A DNA stretch of 64,000 nucleotides from Cetobacterium_A somerae (GTDB lineage: Bacteria > Fusobacteriota > Fusobacteriia > Fusobacteriales > Fusobacteriaceae): the NCBI RefSeq assembly GCF_044784365.2, contig NZ_CP173065.2; one strand, written 5' to 3'. Of the stretch, positions 44,811 to 54,255 are shown piece after piece. The notes below the pieces were generated by a model. It saw nothing but the letters and a program-made list of their open reading frames with translations, did not search any database and had not been told where the DNA came from. Every line of letters starts with the position of its first letter. Within the stretch, counting starts at the first letter, position 1. The translations under genes were made by a program, and so were the position numbers.

Positions 44811-46433
44811 TTAAAACTCTTCTAGTCTTCTTTCATACATATACTGTGTGAAAGTTAAATCATAAACTTGTAACATCTCTAGATAGTCTTCAAATAATCT
44901 TCTAACAAGTAATGGAATTTCATCAATAGGAATAATCAAGTTAGGTATTTCAAATGCAAGAGATTGAATAGATTCAGTTAAAATTCCACCCATATAAACT
45001 TGCATACAGTCTGTTAAAACATCATTTATTCTCTTTTTTAAACCAATAAATCCTAGAGGAGCAACTGGAATACCAGCACATGAACTAGGACATCCTGAGA
45101 TTCTTATGTTCTTAGCTTCCTTAAATATAATTTTTCTATATTGTGGATAAAGATTAGCTAAATTATCTAATTCAACAGCAATTGAATCAGCTATAGAAAC
45201 AGAATCTTGAACTCCAATCATGCAAACTGTAGATCCAACACAAGCTCTAATTTGGCCTCTTATTGAAAAAGATTCACTTACAATTTCAGGAATTTCATTA
45301 TTTAAAAACTCATAAATATATGGTAAAGCTGACTTATGTACCATAGGAATAACTAGATTTTGGTTAATAGTAGCTCTAACAATAGGAGAATTTATGTTAT
45401 CTAAAAGATTAGCTAATTTTTGAGCATGCTCTTTTGATAAATCTCCATTTTTTACATAAAGAACTAAAGAAACAATATCTTTAAATTTAGTTTCTTTTAC
45501 ACAGAAGTCAATCCATTGGTTATAGTTTTCATCAGTATTATTTATTTCAAATTTAGTTAAATTAGGAATAAAGTTAGCGTAATCAATAGGTTTAATAATA
45601 CCATTTTCAACAGTTTCTTTATTAAAATATTCTAAGAAAAGTTTTCTAAATCCATCTATTCCAATTTTTTCAACTAAAAATCTAAGTCTAGCCTGCATTC
45701 TATTAACTCTATCACCACGATCATAAAAAAGCTCAATCATAGCTTTAACTGCTTTTAATAAATCTTCTTCAGGTAAGAATTCAAGTAAAATGTGTCCAAT
45801 TTTACTTCCTCTTCCCATTCCACCACCAGCAAAAACCTTAAAGCCTTTTTTACCATTGATTTCTTTAGCTACAAATCCCATATCTTGTACAGCCATTACA
45901 AATTCATCATCTGAGCTATTAGAAAATCCAATTTTTAATTTTCTTCCAAAATCAAAGGCTTTATCAATAAAAAAAACTTCATTTTCAATCATTTTAGCAT
46001 AAGGAATAACATCAAAATTACTTTTTTTGTCAACACCTGTATATGTAGAGACTAAAATACTTCTGAAAGTATTTCCACCACCACCTCTGAAATACATCTC
46101 TTTATTATTACAAAGCTCAATAGTAGATTTAACTTTATCAAAATCAACTTCATGTAGTTGATAATTTTGTCTTGTTGAAAGATGCAAAAAAGGGATGTTT
46201 TGTTTAAACATAATATCTACTAAATCTTTAAAGTTTTGTGTAGAAAGTTCTCCACCAACAGCTTTAAGTCTTAACATCATTTTTTTACCTTTTTGTTCGT
46301 AAATTCCAAATTTAGAACCTTTTTTCTTTAAATCAGGTGACTTAATGATATTATTAGTATAATCGATAATACCGTTTTCAAGTTCTAAATATTGATTTTC
46401 AATTTCGTTCAGTTTTTTTGTGATTCTTTCCAT
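44811..46433 (-). CDS. Siroheme sulfite/nitrite reductase (ferredoxin type)
   Basis: 540 residues. Two ferrodoxin-like half domains and two siroheme domains are visible. The 4Fe-4S/siroheme cysteines are in ACVGSTVCMIG (C-x5-C) and ISGCPSSCAG (C-x3-C). LSTRQNYQLHEV and the GGGMGRGSKIG segment bind siroheme. It performs six-electron reduction of sulfite or nitrite in the cytoplasm. The substrate cannot be decided, but the lone gene without a nirD partner is nearer to the ferredoxin-dependent assimilatory type. Confidence 0.88.
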   Translation of the reverse strand: MERITKKLNEIENQYLELENGIIDYTNNIIKSPDLKKKGSKFGIYEQKGKKMMLRLKAVGGELSTQNFKDLVDIMFKQNIPFLHLSTRQNYQLHEVDFDKVKSTIELCNNKEMYFRGGGGNTFRSILVSTYTGVDKKSNFDVIPYAKMIENEVFFIDKAFDFGRKLKIGFSNSSDDEFVMAVQDMGFVAKEINGKKGFKVFAGGGMGRGSKIGHILLEFLPEEDLLKAVKAMIELFYDRGDRVNRMQARLRFLVEKIGIDGFRKLFLEYFNKETVENGIIKPIDYANFIPNLTKFEINNTDENYNQWIDFCVKETKFKDIVSLVLYVKNGDLSKEHAQKLANLLDNINSPIVRATINQNLVIPMVHKSALPYIYEFLNNEIPEIVSESFSIRGQIRACVGSTVCMIGVQDSVSIADSIAVELDNLANLYPQYRKIIFKEAKNIRISGCPSSCAGIPVAPLGFIGLKKRINDVLTDCMQVYMGGILTESIQSLAFEIPNLIIPIDEIPLLVRRLFEDYLEMLQVYDLTFTQYMYERRLEEF

Positions 46434-46601
46434 TTCTATCTCCTTTATTCGAACATATCCGATTTTAGTATTTTACAACTTTTTGAATATTAATTCAACT
46501 ATTTTATAAAAATAGCTTTTAAGAAAAAAGCATTATAAAAATTACATATTATATTTTTTATGTTATAATGGATCATATCATATTAAAAACGGGAGGAAAA
46601 A

Positions 46602-47111
46602 ATGAAAAAAGTATTATTTATGATTTTCTGTTTATCACAATTAGCTTTTGCATATAAGGCTAAATCAGAGGATTTGTCAAAGTATTCAATAGAGAACTAT
46701 AATCCTCAAATTCAAAAAGCTATTAAAGATTCAGGAATAAAATATGATAAATTAGGGGAGATTTATGAAGCACCAAATCTAGGGTATTATAATTTTACAA
46801 CAATCGAAAATAATGGAAAAGTAGTTGCATATGCAGGATTAACACATGTAAAATCTTATAATAAACATGAGGCATTAATAACAATTATTTCACCAGAAGG
46901 GAAACTTTTAGATTTTTATTTACCAGATGCAAATGAGAAACATCAAAATGTACATGATAAAGAGTGGATAAATAAATATAAAGGAAAAAATGCAGAGGAA
47001 TTACCAATCGATTCTTTGGCAGGATCAACATTTCATGCAAATAGTGTAAATGGAGAGCTTAGAAATACTCTAAAAGCTTTTGAATCTAAAAAAGATACAT
47101 TTAAAAAATAA
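46602..47111 (+). CDS. Exported FMN-binding-domain-like protein
   Basis: 169 residues with a signal peptide (MKKVLFMIFCLSQLAFA). The C-terminal INKYKGKNAEELPIDSLAGSTFHANSV resembles the FMN_bind module of RnfG/NqrC, where an SGAT threonine carries covalent FMN; here the motif reads AGST. It may be a small periplasmic flavoprotein. It is divergent from the sulfite/nitrite reductase gene. Assignment is tentative. Confidence 0.55.
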   Translation: MKKVLFMIFCLSQLAFAYKAKSEDLSKYSIENYNPQIQKAIKDSGIKYDKLGEIYEAPNLGYYNFTTIENNGKVVAYAGLTHVKSYNKHEALITIISPEGKLLDFYLPDANEKHQNVHDKEWINKYKGKNAEELPIDSLAGSTFHANSVNGELRNTLKAFESKKDTFKK

Positions 47112-47137
47112 AAAAAGCCCAAAAAGGGCTTTTTATT
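47110..47137. terminator. Bidirectional terminator
   Basis: AAAAAGCCCAAAAAGGGCTTTTT hairpin between convergent genes. Confidence 0.9.
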
Positions 47138-47690
47138 TTGAAAAATTTTCTCCTAATTTCCAACACTTGCCAACTTTTTCTCCTAATTTATAATAGGATT
47201 TAGTAGGCATTTCAAAAAGAATAGGTTTCAAAATATCATAATTAATATTTCCTTCAGAATCAAGAACTTCAGATTTAATATGAGTATGTCTGATTTTTAA
47301 AATATATTGATTATGTTCCTTTGTTTCATAATTATCAGTAACTTCACACTCCATAACAACAGGGGAAATATTTATCATAGGAACATTTCTTATTCCTATG
47401 GTGTAATCAAAAACATTTGATTTATCGACTTTTCTGCCGCTAACAATTCCAACGAAATCAGCAGCTTCAAGCATATCTTCTGTTACAATATTAACAGAAA
47501 CAGCAAGCTTATCTTTAATAATTTCATTACTAAAATGATTTTTTTGTATACTTAATAAAATAGAGTCATTTCCAATTATACCAATATGGGCAATATTAAT
47601 CCAATTGACTTTTTCATATTCATCAATCATACCAACAATAACGGTTGGAGTAGGATATAAAGCGACAATAGGTCCTAAATTTTTCCACAT
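47133..47690 (-). CDS. Flavin reductase family protein
   Basis: 185 residues from the ATG at 47690 behind AGAGGTGA. The FMN-binding split barrel is recognisable from PTVIVGMIDE, NWINIAHIGIIG, LLSIQKNHFS and LAVSVNIVTEDM. These proteins bind FMN and reduce flavin or serve as electron carriers. It follows a secreted protein gene on the same strand, 68 bases apart. Confidence 0.85.
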   Translation of the reverse strand: MWKNLGPIVALYPTPTVIVGMIDEYEKVNWINIAHIGIIGNDSILLSIQKNHFSNEIIKDKLAVSVNIVTEDMLEAADFVGIVSGRKVDKSNVFDYTIGIRNVPMINISPVVMECEVTDNYETKEHNQYILKIRHTHIKSEVLDSEGNINYDILKPILFEMPTKSYYKLGEKVGKCWKLGENFSK

Positions 47691-47758
47691 AAAAATCACC
47701 TCTTAAAATTAAATTATATAATGAAATACTAAAAAAATAAAAAAATCCTTTTATAATT

Positions 47759-48295
47759 TTATTTTTGTAATATATCTTTTGGTTTATATGTTTCAAAGAA
47801 CTCTTTATTAGCGATTCTATATATCTCAGAATAATCAAGAGGAGAAACTAAAAAGTCATCTTTTTTAACAATCATTTTTTCTCCCCATGGAGCTAGAATA
47901 AAAAAATCATTATTATTTTTAATTTTAACAACTTTAATTTCACCAATTGGTTTAAAGAAACTCCAAGTTTTATTTTCTTTTTTTAAAAAAGTATATCTTT
48001 TTTCAAATTTATCTTTAGTTACAATATATTCCTCTTTAGCATCAGTTGTATTTTTAACAATATAGCTAGGAATTGTAACTTGATTTATTGTTTCTAATCC
48101 ATCTTTAGTATATGTTTTTATAGTTTCACCTATTTTTCCTTCTCTAGCTAAAATGGGTTTGAATTTTTCAAAAACAATACTACTTGTTAAAGAAGGGATA
48201 AGTTGCTCTTTTAATTGTTCCTGAGTTATAAGTAATGAGTTGTTAGCATAAAGTAAATTGCTAAGTAAAAGTCCTGTAAGTATTAATTTTTTCAT
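47759..48295 (-). CDS. Exported protein of unknown function
   Basis: 178 residues with a signal peptide (MKKLILTGLLLSNLLYANN). The mature part is mixed alpha/beta with many lysines and no cysteine or recognised domain. It starts 12 bases after the RpiR regulator gene, so both are probably on one transcript. No family recognised. Confidence 0.75.
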   Translation of the reverse strand: MKKLILTGLLLSNLLYANNSLLITQEQLKEQLIPSLTSSIVFEKFKPILAREGKIGETIKTYTKDGLETINQVTIPSYIVKNTTDAKEEYIVTKDKFEKRYTFLKKENKTWSFFKPIGEIKVVKIKNNNDFFILAPWGEKMIVKKDDFLVSPLDYSEIYRIANKEFFETYKPKDILQK

Positions 48296-48307
48296 ATATC
48301 CTCCAAA

Positions 48308-49144
48308 TTATTTATTTTCATTTAAAAGTTCATTAATATAAGCTAGACGCTTTTTAGAGTCATCATCTAAACTTTTACTCATAGAAGTTAGTATAAATTC
48401 TAGTAATGCTTGAGTCGAAATAATTGAATTAAAGTAACTAATACCTCGTATATCTGTAAATACAGTTATATCTCCAGTATTGGCAACAGGTGATGTTGAT
48501 TTATCAGTAACTATAATAATTTTTGCTTCAGCTTTTTTTGCAATTTCAATTAATAGTGGATAAGTTTTTGAATATTTAGGATGAGCAATTAAAAACAAGC
48601 AATCACCCTTTTGAATATCAACTATATTTTTTATAAGTTCAGAATTATTTTGATTATGTGTAATAACATTTTTTAATATAAAACCTAAACGTAGGCCGAA
48701 AAATGACGTGGCTCCAGAGACACTTTTAAAACCTATAATATATTTTTTATTAGAGTTAAAAAGTATATCAATTATTTTTGAAATTTTATCATAGGAATTT
48801 ATATTTATTGTTTCTTCAATGTTTTTAAAGATTGAGTTCGTAAACGTTTCAATTAAATTATTTTTCTTTAAAAGTTCTTCGTTTAAACTTAATTTTTCAG
48901 ATGGAGTAAGAATTTTATCACTTACTTGTTGCTTTAAACTATCTTTAAATTCTTTAAAGTTATTAAATCCTAGAGATTTAACAAATCTAATCACAGAAGT
49001 ATCACTTATTTGTAATTCGTTTGCAATATCACTAGATGTTAAAAAATATATTCTATTTTCATTATGGAAAAAGAAATCTGCAATAATAGTTTCAGTTTTT
49101 GTTAAACTTTTATTTGCAACTCTTTTTTGTAAAGAATCAATCAT
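48308..49144 (-). CDS. MurR/RpiR-family transcriptional regulator
   Basis: 278 residues. The N-terminal helix-turn-helix (ELQISDTSVIRFVKSLGFNNFKEFK, about 43-67) is followed by a SIS domain (about 115-255) with KKYIIGFKSVSGATSFFG and FLIAHPKYSKTYPLLIEIAKKA. These regulators sense phosphosugars or related ligands. It is divergent from the YfcC carrier/M20 operon and is the likely controller. Confidence 0.9.
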   Translation of the reverse strand: MIDSLQKRVANKSLTKTETIIADFFFHNENRIYFLTSSDIANELQISDTSVIRFVKSLGFNNFKEFKDSLKQQVSDKILTPSEKLSLNEELLKKNNLIETFTNSIFKNIEETININSYDKISKIIDILFNSNKKYIIGFKSVSGATSFFGLRLGFILKNVITHNQNNSELIKNIVDIQKGDCLFLIAHPKYSKTYPLLIEIAKKAEAKIIIVTDKSTSPVANTGDITVFTDIRGISYFNSIISTQALLEFILTSMSKSLDDDSKKRLAYINELLNENK

Positions 49145-49258
49145 AAGAATCTCCTTAAAAAATATTTATAATATAGCTTACCATATTTTTTTAAATATAT
49201 AAATATGTAAAATCCTGAAAAAAAGACGAAGAAATAGAACATATGGTTCAAAAAAAAC

Positions 49259-49287
49259 TTGACTATAAAAAAATATCGTAGTATATT
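49259..49287 (+). promoter_or_regulatory. Promoter of the YfcC/M20 operon
   Basis: TTGACT, 17-base spacer and TATATT. Divergent from the RpiR gene. Confidence 0.65.
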
Positions 49288-49350
49288 TATGATTGTAAAT
49301 AAACATTTTTTGTTTAAAATAATTTTTTAAAAACATTTTTGGAGGGTAAA

Positions 49351-50760
49351 ATGAGTAAAAAAGAAAAAAGTGGAAGTAAAATGAGTTTTCCACATACGTA
49401 TGTAATTATTTTTGGATTAATTATTTTTGCTGCGTTATTAACTTGGGTTGTTCCAGCAGGACATTTTCCAAGGATAAAGGATGTTGCAACAGGAAAAACT
49501 ATTATTGTTGCAGATCAATTTGCTTTTATAGAAAATACACCAGTTAGTTTTTTAGATATTCCATTTAAAATTGTAGATGCACTAAATAAATCAAGTAGTA
49601 TAATATTTTTAGTTTTAATAGTTGGAGGAGCATTTCATGTAATTATAAAAACAGGTATGTTCCAAGCATTAACAGCTAAAGTAACTAAAGTATTTTCGAA
49701 TAAGGATGAGTTATTAATTCCAGCTTTTACAACAGTGTTTGCAGTAGCATGTATGAGTATGGGAGTTAATACATTTATTGGATTTGCACCAGTTGCAATA
49801 ATTTTAGCAAGATCTATGGGGTATGATGCAATAGTAGGAATTTCTATGGTAGCTTTAGGAGGAGCAATTGGATTTAGTACAGGAACATTTAATCCTTTTA
49901 CAACAGGTGTAGCTCAGGCCTTAGCAGGATTACCGATGTTTTCAGGATTAGGTTATAGAATTTTCTGTTTAGTTGTATTTTTAGTTGTAACAAATATTTA
50001 TATATTAAATTATGCTAAAAAAATAAAGAAAAACCCAGAATTAAGTGTAGTTAGAGATTTAGAAAAATTAGAAAATAACATTGAAAATGGTGAAAATGTT
50101 ATGCCAGAAATAGAGAACAGACACTATTTAGTATTGGCAATTGTAATTGGATTATTTGGATTATTAATCTACGGTGGAGCAGCATGGCATTGGGGATTAA
50201 ATCAAAGTGCTGCACTATTTATATGGATGGCTATTCTAGGAGGATTAGCTTATGGATTTTCACCTAGTACAATTGCAAAAGAGTTTGTAAGCGGAGCAAA
50301 AGCATTAGTATTTGGTGCTTTAATAATAGGAATAGCAAGAACAATCTCTATAATATTAGATGATGGTAAAATTTTAGATACAGCTGTTTATTATTTAGGG
50401 AATATGTTGGCATCTTTACCACACGTATTACAGTCTATTGGAATGTTCTTAATGCAATTATTTATAAATGGTTTAGTTACTTCAGGAAGTGGACAAGCAG
50501 CTGTAACAATGCCAATAATGTTACCAGTAGCAGACATGATAGGAATGACAAGACAAACAGCCGTTTTAGCATTTAATTTCGGTGATGGATTTAGTAATTA
50601 TGTTCTTCCAACATCGTCAGCATTGATGGGATTCTTAGCAATAGCTAATGTATCTTATGAAGATTGGATGAAATATATGGGAAAATTATTTTTAATATGG
50701 ATAGTAACAGGATCAATACTTATAATAATCGCAAATTGGATAGGATATGGTCCATTTTAA
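49351..50760 (+). CDS. YfcC/DcuC-type carboxylate or dipeptide carrier
   Basis: 469 residues from the ATG at 49351, six bases after GGAGG. Many membrane segments. Family marks are TWVVPAGHFPRI near the N terminus, CMSMGVNTFIGFAPVAIILARSMGYD, FSTGTFNPFTTGVAQALAGLP, and SGSGQAAVTMPIMLPVADMIG with NFGDGFSNYVLPTS. The YfcC family may move dicarboxylates, arginine/ornithine-like amino acids or peptides. It shares an operon with an M20 peptidase, which suggests an acylated amino acid or dipeptide substrate. Confidence 0.9.
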   Translation: MSKKEKSGSKMSFPHTYVIIFGLIIFAALLTWVVPAGHFPRIKDVATGKTIIVADQFAFIENTPVSFLDIPFKIVDALNKSSSIIFLVLIVGGAFHVIIKTGMFQALTAKVTKVFSNKDELLIPAFTTVFAVACMSMGVNTFIGFAPVAIILARSMGYDAIVGISMVALGGAIGFSTGTFNPFTTGVAQALAGLPMFSGLGYRIFCLVVFLVVTNIYILNYAKKIKKNPELSVVRDLEKLENNIENGENVMPEIENRHYLVLAIVIGLFGLLIYGGAAWHWGLNQSAALFIWMAILGGLAYGFSPSTIAKEFVSGAKALVFGALIIGIARTISIILDDGKILDTAVYYLGNMLASLPHVLQSIGMFLMQLFINGLVTSGSGQAAVTMPIMLPVADMIGMTRQTAVLAFNFGDGFSNYVLPTSSALMGFLAIANVSYEDWMKYMGKLFLIWIVTGSILIIIANWIGYGPF

Positions 50761-50775
50761 TTAAAGGAGAAAGTT

Positions 50776-51951
50776 ATGAAGCAAGAGATTTTACAAAATG
50801 TTGAGGAGTTAAAAAGTAGTTTAATTGATTTAGGGGATTTTATTTTTGATAATCCAGAAATTGGACTAGAAGAATACAAAAGCTCAAAAAAGATAATTGA
50901 TATTTTAAGAATGAATGATTTTAAAATAGAAACTGGAATAGGTGGATTTGAAACAGCTTTTAGAGCAGTTTATGAAGTTGGACAAAATGGACCATCTATT
51001 GGTTTATTATGTGAGTATGATGCTTTAGAGGGAATGGGACACGCGTGTGCTCATCATATGCAAGGACCAAGTATAGTTGGAGCTGCTTTAAGTATAAAAA
51101 ATCAATTAAAAGATAAAAATTATAAAATTGTAGTTTATGGGACACCAGCCGAAGAGACACTAGGTGCAAAAGTAAAAATGTTAGAAAATGGTTGTTTTAA
51201 TGATATAGATGTTGCTTTAATGATGCATGGTGCTCCAGATACAACAACAGATGTAAAATCACTAGCGCTTTCAAATTTTACAGTTAAATTTCATGGAGTT
51301 AGGTCTCATGCAGCTTTAGCTCCAGAAAAAGGTAGAAGTGCTTTAGATGGATTAATCCTTTTATTTCAAGGGATTGAATTTTTGAGAGAGCATGTAAGAG
51401 AAGATGTAAAAATGCATTATACAATAACAAATGCAGGAGGGCCTGCAAATGTTGTTCCTAAATATGCAGAAGCAAAGTTTAGTATAAGATCTTATGATAG
51501 AGCTTATTTAAATCATGTTATTGAAAGGTTCAAAAAAGTGGTACAAGGTGCATCTCTTATGACGGAAACTGATTATGAGATTATAGAAACAAAAAGGTTA
51601 AATAATAAAATCCCTGTTTTGAAGCTTAATCAAATCCTTATGGATAATGCCGAATTGGTTAATGCTCCTAGATTATCTCCCCCTAGAGAGAAAACAGGTT
51701 CTACAGATTTTGGAAACGTAATGTATCATGTGCCTGGATCTTGTATAAGAGTAGCCTTTGTACCTCAAGGAACCTCATCTCATTCAGATGAATTTTTGTG
51801 TGCAGGAAAAAGTGAAGAAGCTCATAATGCTATAATATTAGGAGCAAAAATTTTAGCTGGAACTGCATATGATTTAATCACTAATAAGGAATTATTTAAT
51901 GAAGTTCTAAATGAGTTTAAAGTAAATAAAGAAAAAAGTGAAAAAATTTAA
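50776..51951 (+). CDS. M20-family amidohydrolase/peptidase (AbgB/aminoacylase-like)
   Basis: 391 residues. Metal-binding residues appear in LCEYDALEGMGHACAHHMQG, GTPAEETLGAKV and ALMMHGAPDTT; KTGSTDFGNVMYHVPG closes the C-terminal metal site. It cleaves amide bonds of N-acyl amino acids or aminobenzoyl-glutamate-like substrates in the cytoplasm. It is 15 bases after the carrier gene, so it likely processes what the carrier imports. Confidence 0.9.
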   Translation: MKQEILQNVEELKSSLIDLGDFIFDNPEIGLEEYKSSKKIIDILRMNDFKIETGIGGFETAFRAVYEVGQNGPSIGLLCEYDALEGMGHACAHHMQGPSIVGAALSIKNQLKDKNYKIVVYGTPAEETLGAKVKMLENGCFNDIDVALMMHGAPDTTTDVKSLALSNFTVKFHGVRSHAALAPEKGRSALDGLILLFQGIEFLREHVREDVKMHYTITNAGGPANVVPKYAEAKFSIRSYDRAYLNHVIERFKKVVQGASLMTETDYEIIETKRLNNKIPVLKLNQILMDNAELVNAPRLSPPREKTGSTDFGNVMYHVPGSCIRVAFVPQGTSSHSDEFLCAGKSEEAHNAIILGAKILAGTAYDLITNKELFNEVLNEFKVNKEKSEKI

Positions 51952-52016
51952 ATTAAACTATTGAAAAATCACATTTAAAATACTATACTTATGAGGTGTA
52001 GATGGAGGTGTGATAA

Positions 52017-52529
52017 ATGAAGATAGGTGTATTTTATAGTAGTGCTAGAGGAAAGAGTGAGTTTACAGCTACTTTGATAAAAGATTTATTAAAAGAAAAT
52101 TGTGATATATACAAGATAGCAGATACAGAGATTATTGAAAATTTAAAAAAATATAAAGCTTTAATTTTTATAGTTCCAACTTATGGTTTTGGAGAACCCC
52201 ATGAAGATTGGAAAGATGGAATTGAGGTTATTTCAAAAGTTAATTTTGAAAATAAATCAGTTGGAATTATAGGAAGAGGAAATCAAGGATTTTATGCAGC
52301 TACTTTTGTTAATGGAATGAAACCAGTATATGATGCCTTGGTTAAAAAAAATGCCAATATAGTTGGATTTACAGAAGTTGAAGAGTATGATTTTGTAAAA
52401 AGTAGCGCAATTGTTGATGGAAAATTTGTGGGCTTACCTTTAGATGAAATATTTATGCTTCAAGAAATAAAAAGTAAATTGGAAGCATGGATAACAAATA
52501 ATTTTGGTGAAATATTAAATGAAAAATAA
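52017..52529 (+). CDS. Flavodoxin-like protein
   Basis: 170 residues. The FMN phosphate loop is FYSSARGKSEFTA, and the isoalloxazine regions are VPTYGFGEPHEDW and GIIGRGNQGFYAATF. It is a small electron carrier of the flavodoxin/NrdI-like fold. Its 3' end overlaps the DUF309 gene by 11 bases. Confidence 0.85.
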   Translation: MKIGVFYSSARGKSEFTATLIKDLLKENCDIYKIADTEIIENLKKYKALIFIVPTYGFGEPHEDWKDGIEVISKVNFENKSVGIIGRGNQGFYAATFVNGMKPVYDALVKKNANIVGFTEVEEYDFVKSSAIVDGKFVGLPLDEIFMLQEIKSKLEAWITNNFGEILNEK

Positions 52530-52875
52530 AGAAAAATATAGGGAGTTTATGGATACTTTTCAAATTCAAAGAGATTTTTTTAAATGTCATGAAATCCTAG
52601 AAGAAATTTGGATAGAAGAAACCAAATGTGAGACAAGAAAACATGTATCAATAAATCTCTTGTTAATAGCTGTGGGTTTATATCACTGGAGAAATAAAAA
52701 TTATAAAGGTGCGATTCAAGTCTTGGAGAATTCGTTAAATAACTATGATGAAGTATCTAAAGATATAGAGAGATTAAATATAGATTCTAAATATTTAAAA
52801 CAAAAAGTTTTAGGGGCTATAGAAAGTTTAAAAATAAAAAAAGAGTATGAGGAGATTTATCTTCCAATATATTAG
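52519..52875 (+). CDS. DUF309 domain-containing protein
   Basis: 118 residues, all helical. DUF309 marks: RDFFKCHEILEEIWIEET and the LLIAVGLYHWRNKNYKGAIQVLE block. The CHEILE and histidine are conserved in the family, whose role is unknown. Translation is coupled to the flavodoxin gene by overlap. Confidence 0.88.
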   Translation: MKNKEKYREFMDTFQIQRDFFKCHEILEEIWIEETKCETRKHVSINLLLIAVGLYHWRNKNYKGAIQVLENSLNNYDEVSKDIERLNIDSKYLKQKVLGAIESLKIKKEYEEIYLPIY

Positions 52876-52883
52876 TAAAAAAG

Positions 52884-52912
52884 AAAAACCAGAGAAATCT
52901 GGTTTTTTTTAA
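52884..52912. terminator. Bidirectional terminator
   Basis: AAAAACCAGA/TCTGGTTTTT hairpin between convergent genes. Confidence 0.88.
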
Positions 52913-53937
52913 TTGATATTTATTAAATTATCTAAATCATAACGAATAATATTTGAGAATTTATCTTCTAAAATATTTTTTAAGATATCTCTTTCGTCAT
53001 CGTAAAAAGTAGAATTATTATATTCTCTCATTTTAAGAGTATAGTTTTCACTAAATTCAAAATATTTAGTATGTGGAGCTGAATTTTGACTGTAAATTTT
53101 ATAATAACCACTAATAGTAATTTTTTTTCGAACAATAAAAAGCTTTTCTTTTTCTTTGATTTCCTCTTTTGTTTCTAGAGTTCTTGTGTACACATTAGAA
53201 AAATTAAAATCTATAAAATAATTTTTAAAATTAGGTTTTAAAAAAGAGTTAAAACCTCTAAAAATTATGTAATTACCAAGGTTTCTATTTATATTCATGT
53301 CAGAGGCATACATCAAAGAATTTGTAAGAAGATAATCAAGCTGAGAAAATCCTCTAAAAGATGATCCTACATAAAGATTTATAGTTACATCATTTTCTAA
53401 ATTTGAAATAGTACTATTAATAATATAACTATTTATATATTTATTCATTTTTTTATAAAAATTTATATTTTGAATTTTTTGATTACGACTTATGTAGAGC
53501 TTTTCATCTTTTAAAACAAAGTCTTCAAAAATTTTAGTAATTTTAACTTTGGAATTATTAAAATCATTATAATCAATCTTTATAGTAGGAAATTTAGTAT
53601 GTATCTTTTTAAACTCTTCAATAGTTAGAAGATATAAGTTAAGTGCGTTTATATCTTGTTTAGTAAAATATTTATTTTTTAAAATATTGTTTTTTGTATT
53701 TGTTATTTCAAAATATTGTTTTTGATACTGAGATATTCCAACTTGAGATTCAGAAGAATAGTCTAATCCAGATATAAGTTCTAAGGTTCCATCCGTTGTC
53801 GTTCCTCTAGAGTTATATATATTTATAGCATTAGAAATTTTATTATTACCAATAGATGTCATTATAGCACTACAGCCTAAAAGAAAACTTAAAATAAAAC
53901 TGATACCAATATATTTAGTATAAGATAAATTTCTCAT
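52909..53937 (-). CDS. Lipoprotein of unknown function
   Basis: 342 residues with a lipoprotein signal (FILSFLLGC, lipid-modified Cys22). The mature part is rich in Asn, Tyr, Lys and Ile and predicted mainly beta, with a central LENDVTINLYVGSSFRGFSQLDY segment. It has no recognised domain. It is a single gene with its own ribosome binding site. Probably located in the outer or inner membrane facing the periplasm. Confidence 0.75.
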   Translation of the reverse strand: MRNLSYTKYIGISFILSFLLGCSAIMTSIGNNKISNAINIYNSRGTTTDGTLELISGLDYSSESQVGISQYQKQYFEITNTKNNILKNKYFTKQDINALNLYLLTIEEFKKIHTKFPTIKIDYNDFNNSKVKITKIFEDFVLKDEKLYISRNQKIQNINFYKKMNKYINSYIINSTISNLENDVTINLYVGSSFRGFSQLDYLLTNSLMYASDMNINRNLGNYIIFRGFNSFLKPNFKNYFIDFNFSNVYTRTLETKEEIKEKEKLFIVRKKITISGYYKIYSQNSAPHTKYFEFSENYTLKMREYNNSTFYDDERDILKNILEDKFSNIIRYDLDNLININ

Positions 53938-54027
53938 AAAAATCTCCTTTATTTTTAATATAAAAATGTATTTAGATTATAACATATATAAAACAAAAAA
54001 AATAATAGATAATTTTTCACAAGAATA

Positions 54028-54056
54028 TTGAAGTTTAAATACAAATATGGTATTAT
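54028..54056 (+). promoter_or_regulatory. Promoter of the third purine riboswitch
   Basis: TTGAAG, 17-base spacer and TATTAT, 18 bases before the aptamer. Confidence 0.6.
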
Positions 54057-54073
54057 TAAAATAAAAAAGTTTA

Positions 54074-54139
54074 CTCATATATTTTGGTAATATGGTCCAA
54101 AAGTTTCTACGTCCTAACCTTAAATCAGGACGCTATGGG
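54074..54139 (+). promoter_or_regulatory. Purine (guanine-type) riboswitch
   Basis: P1 CTCATA/TATGGG; P2 TTTTGG/CCAAAA with loop TAATATGG; junction GTTTCTAC; P3 GTCCT/AGGAC with loop CTTAAAT. The C before TATGGG selects guanine. The order and loop sequences are canonical. Confidence 0.95.
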
Positions 54140-54195
54140 AAGAGCTTATACTATAATTTTTTAAAATATGTTAAATATTTTAAATTTAATTTTAA

Positions 54196-54237
54196 GTGTA
54201 AATTCTATCCCAGATAGAGTTTACACTTTTTTTATTT
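54196..54237 (+). terminator. Riboswitch expression-platform terminator
   Basis: AGTGTAAATTCTATC/GATAGAGTTTACACT hairpin followed by TTTTTTT, 18 bases before the deaminase start. Ligand binding would favour it. Confidence 0.9.
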
Positions 54238-54255
54238 AAAAAATGGAGGTTTTTT

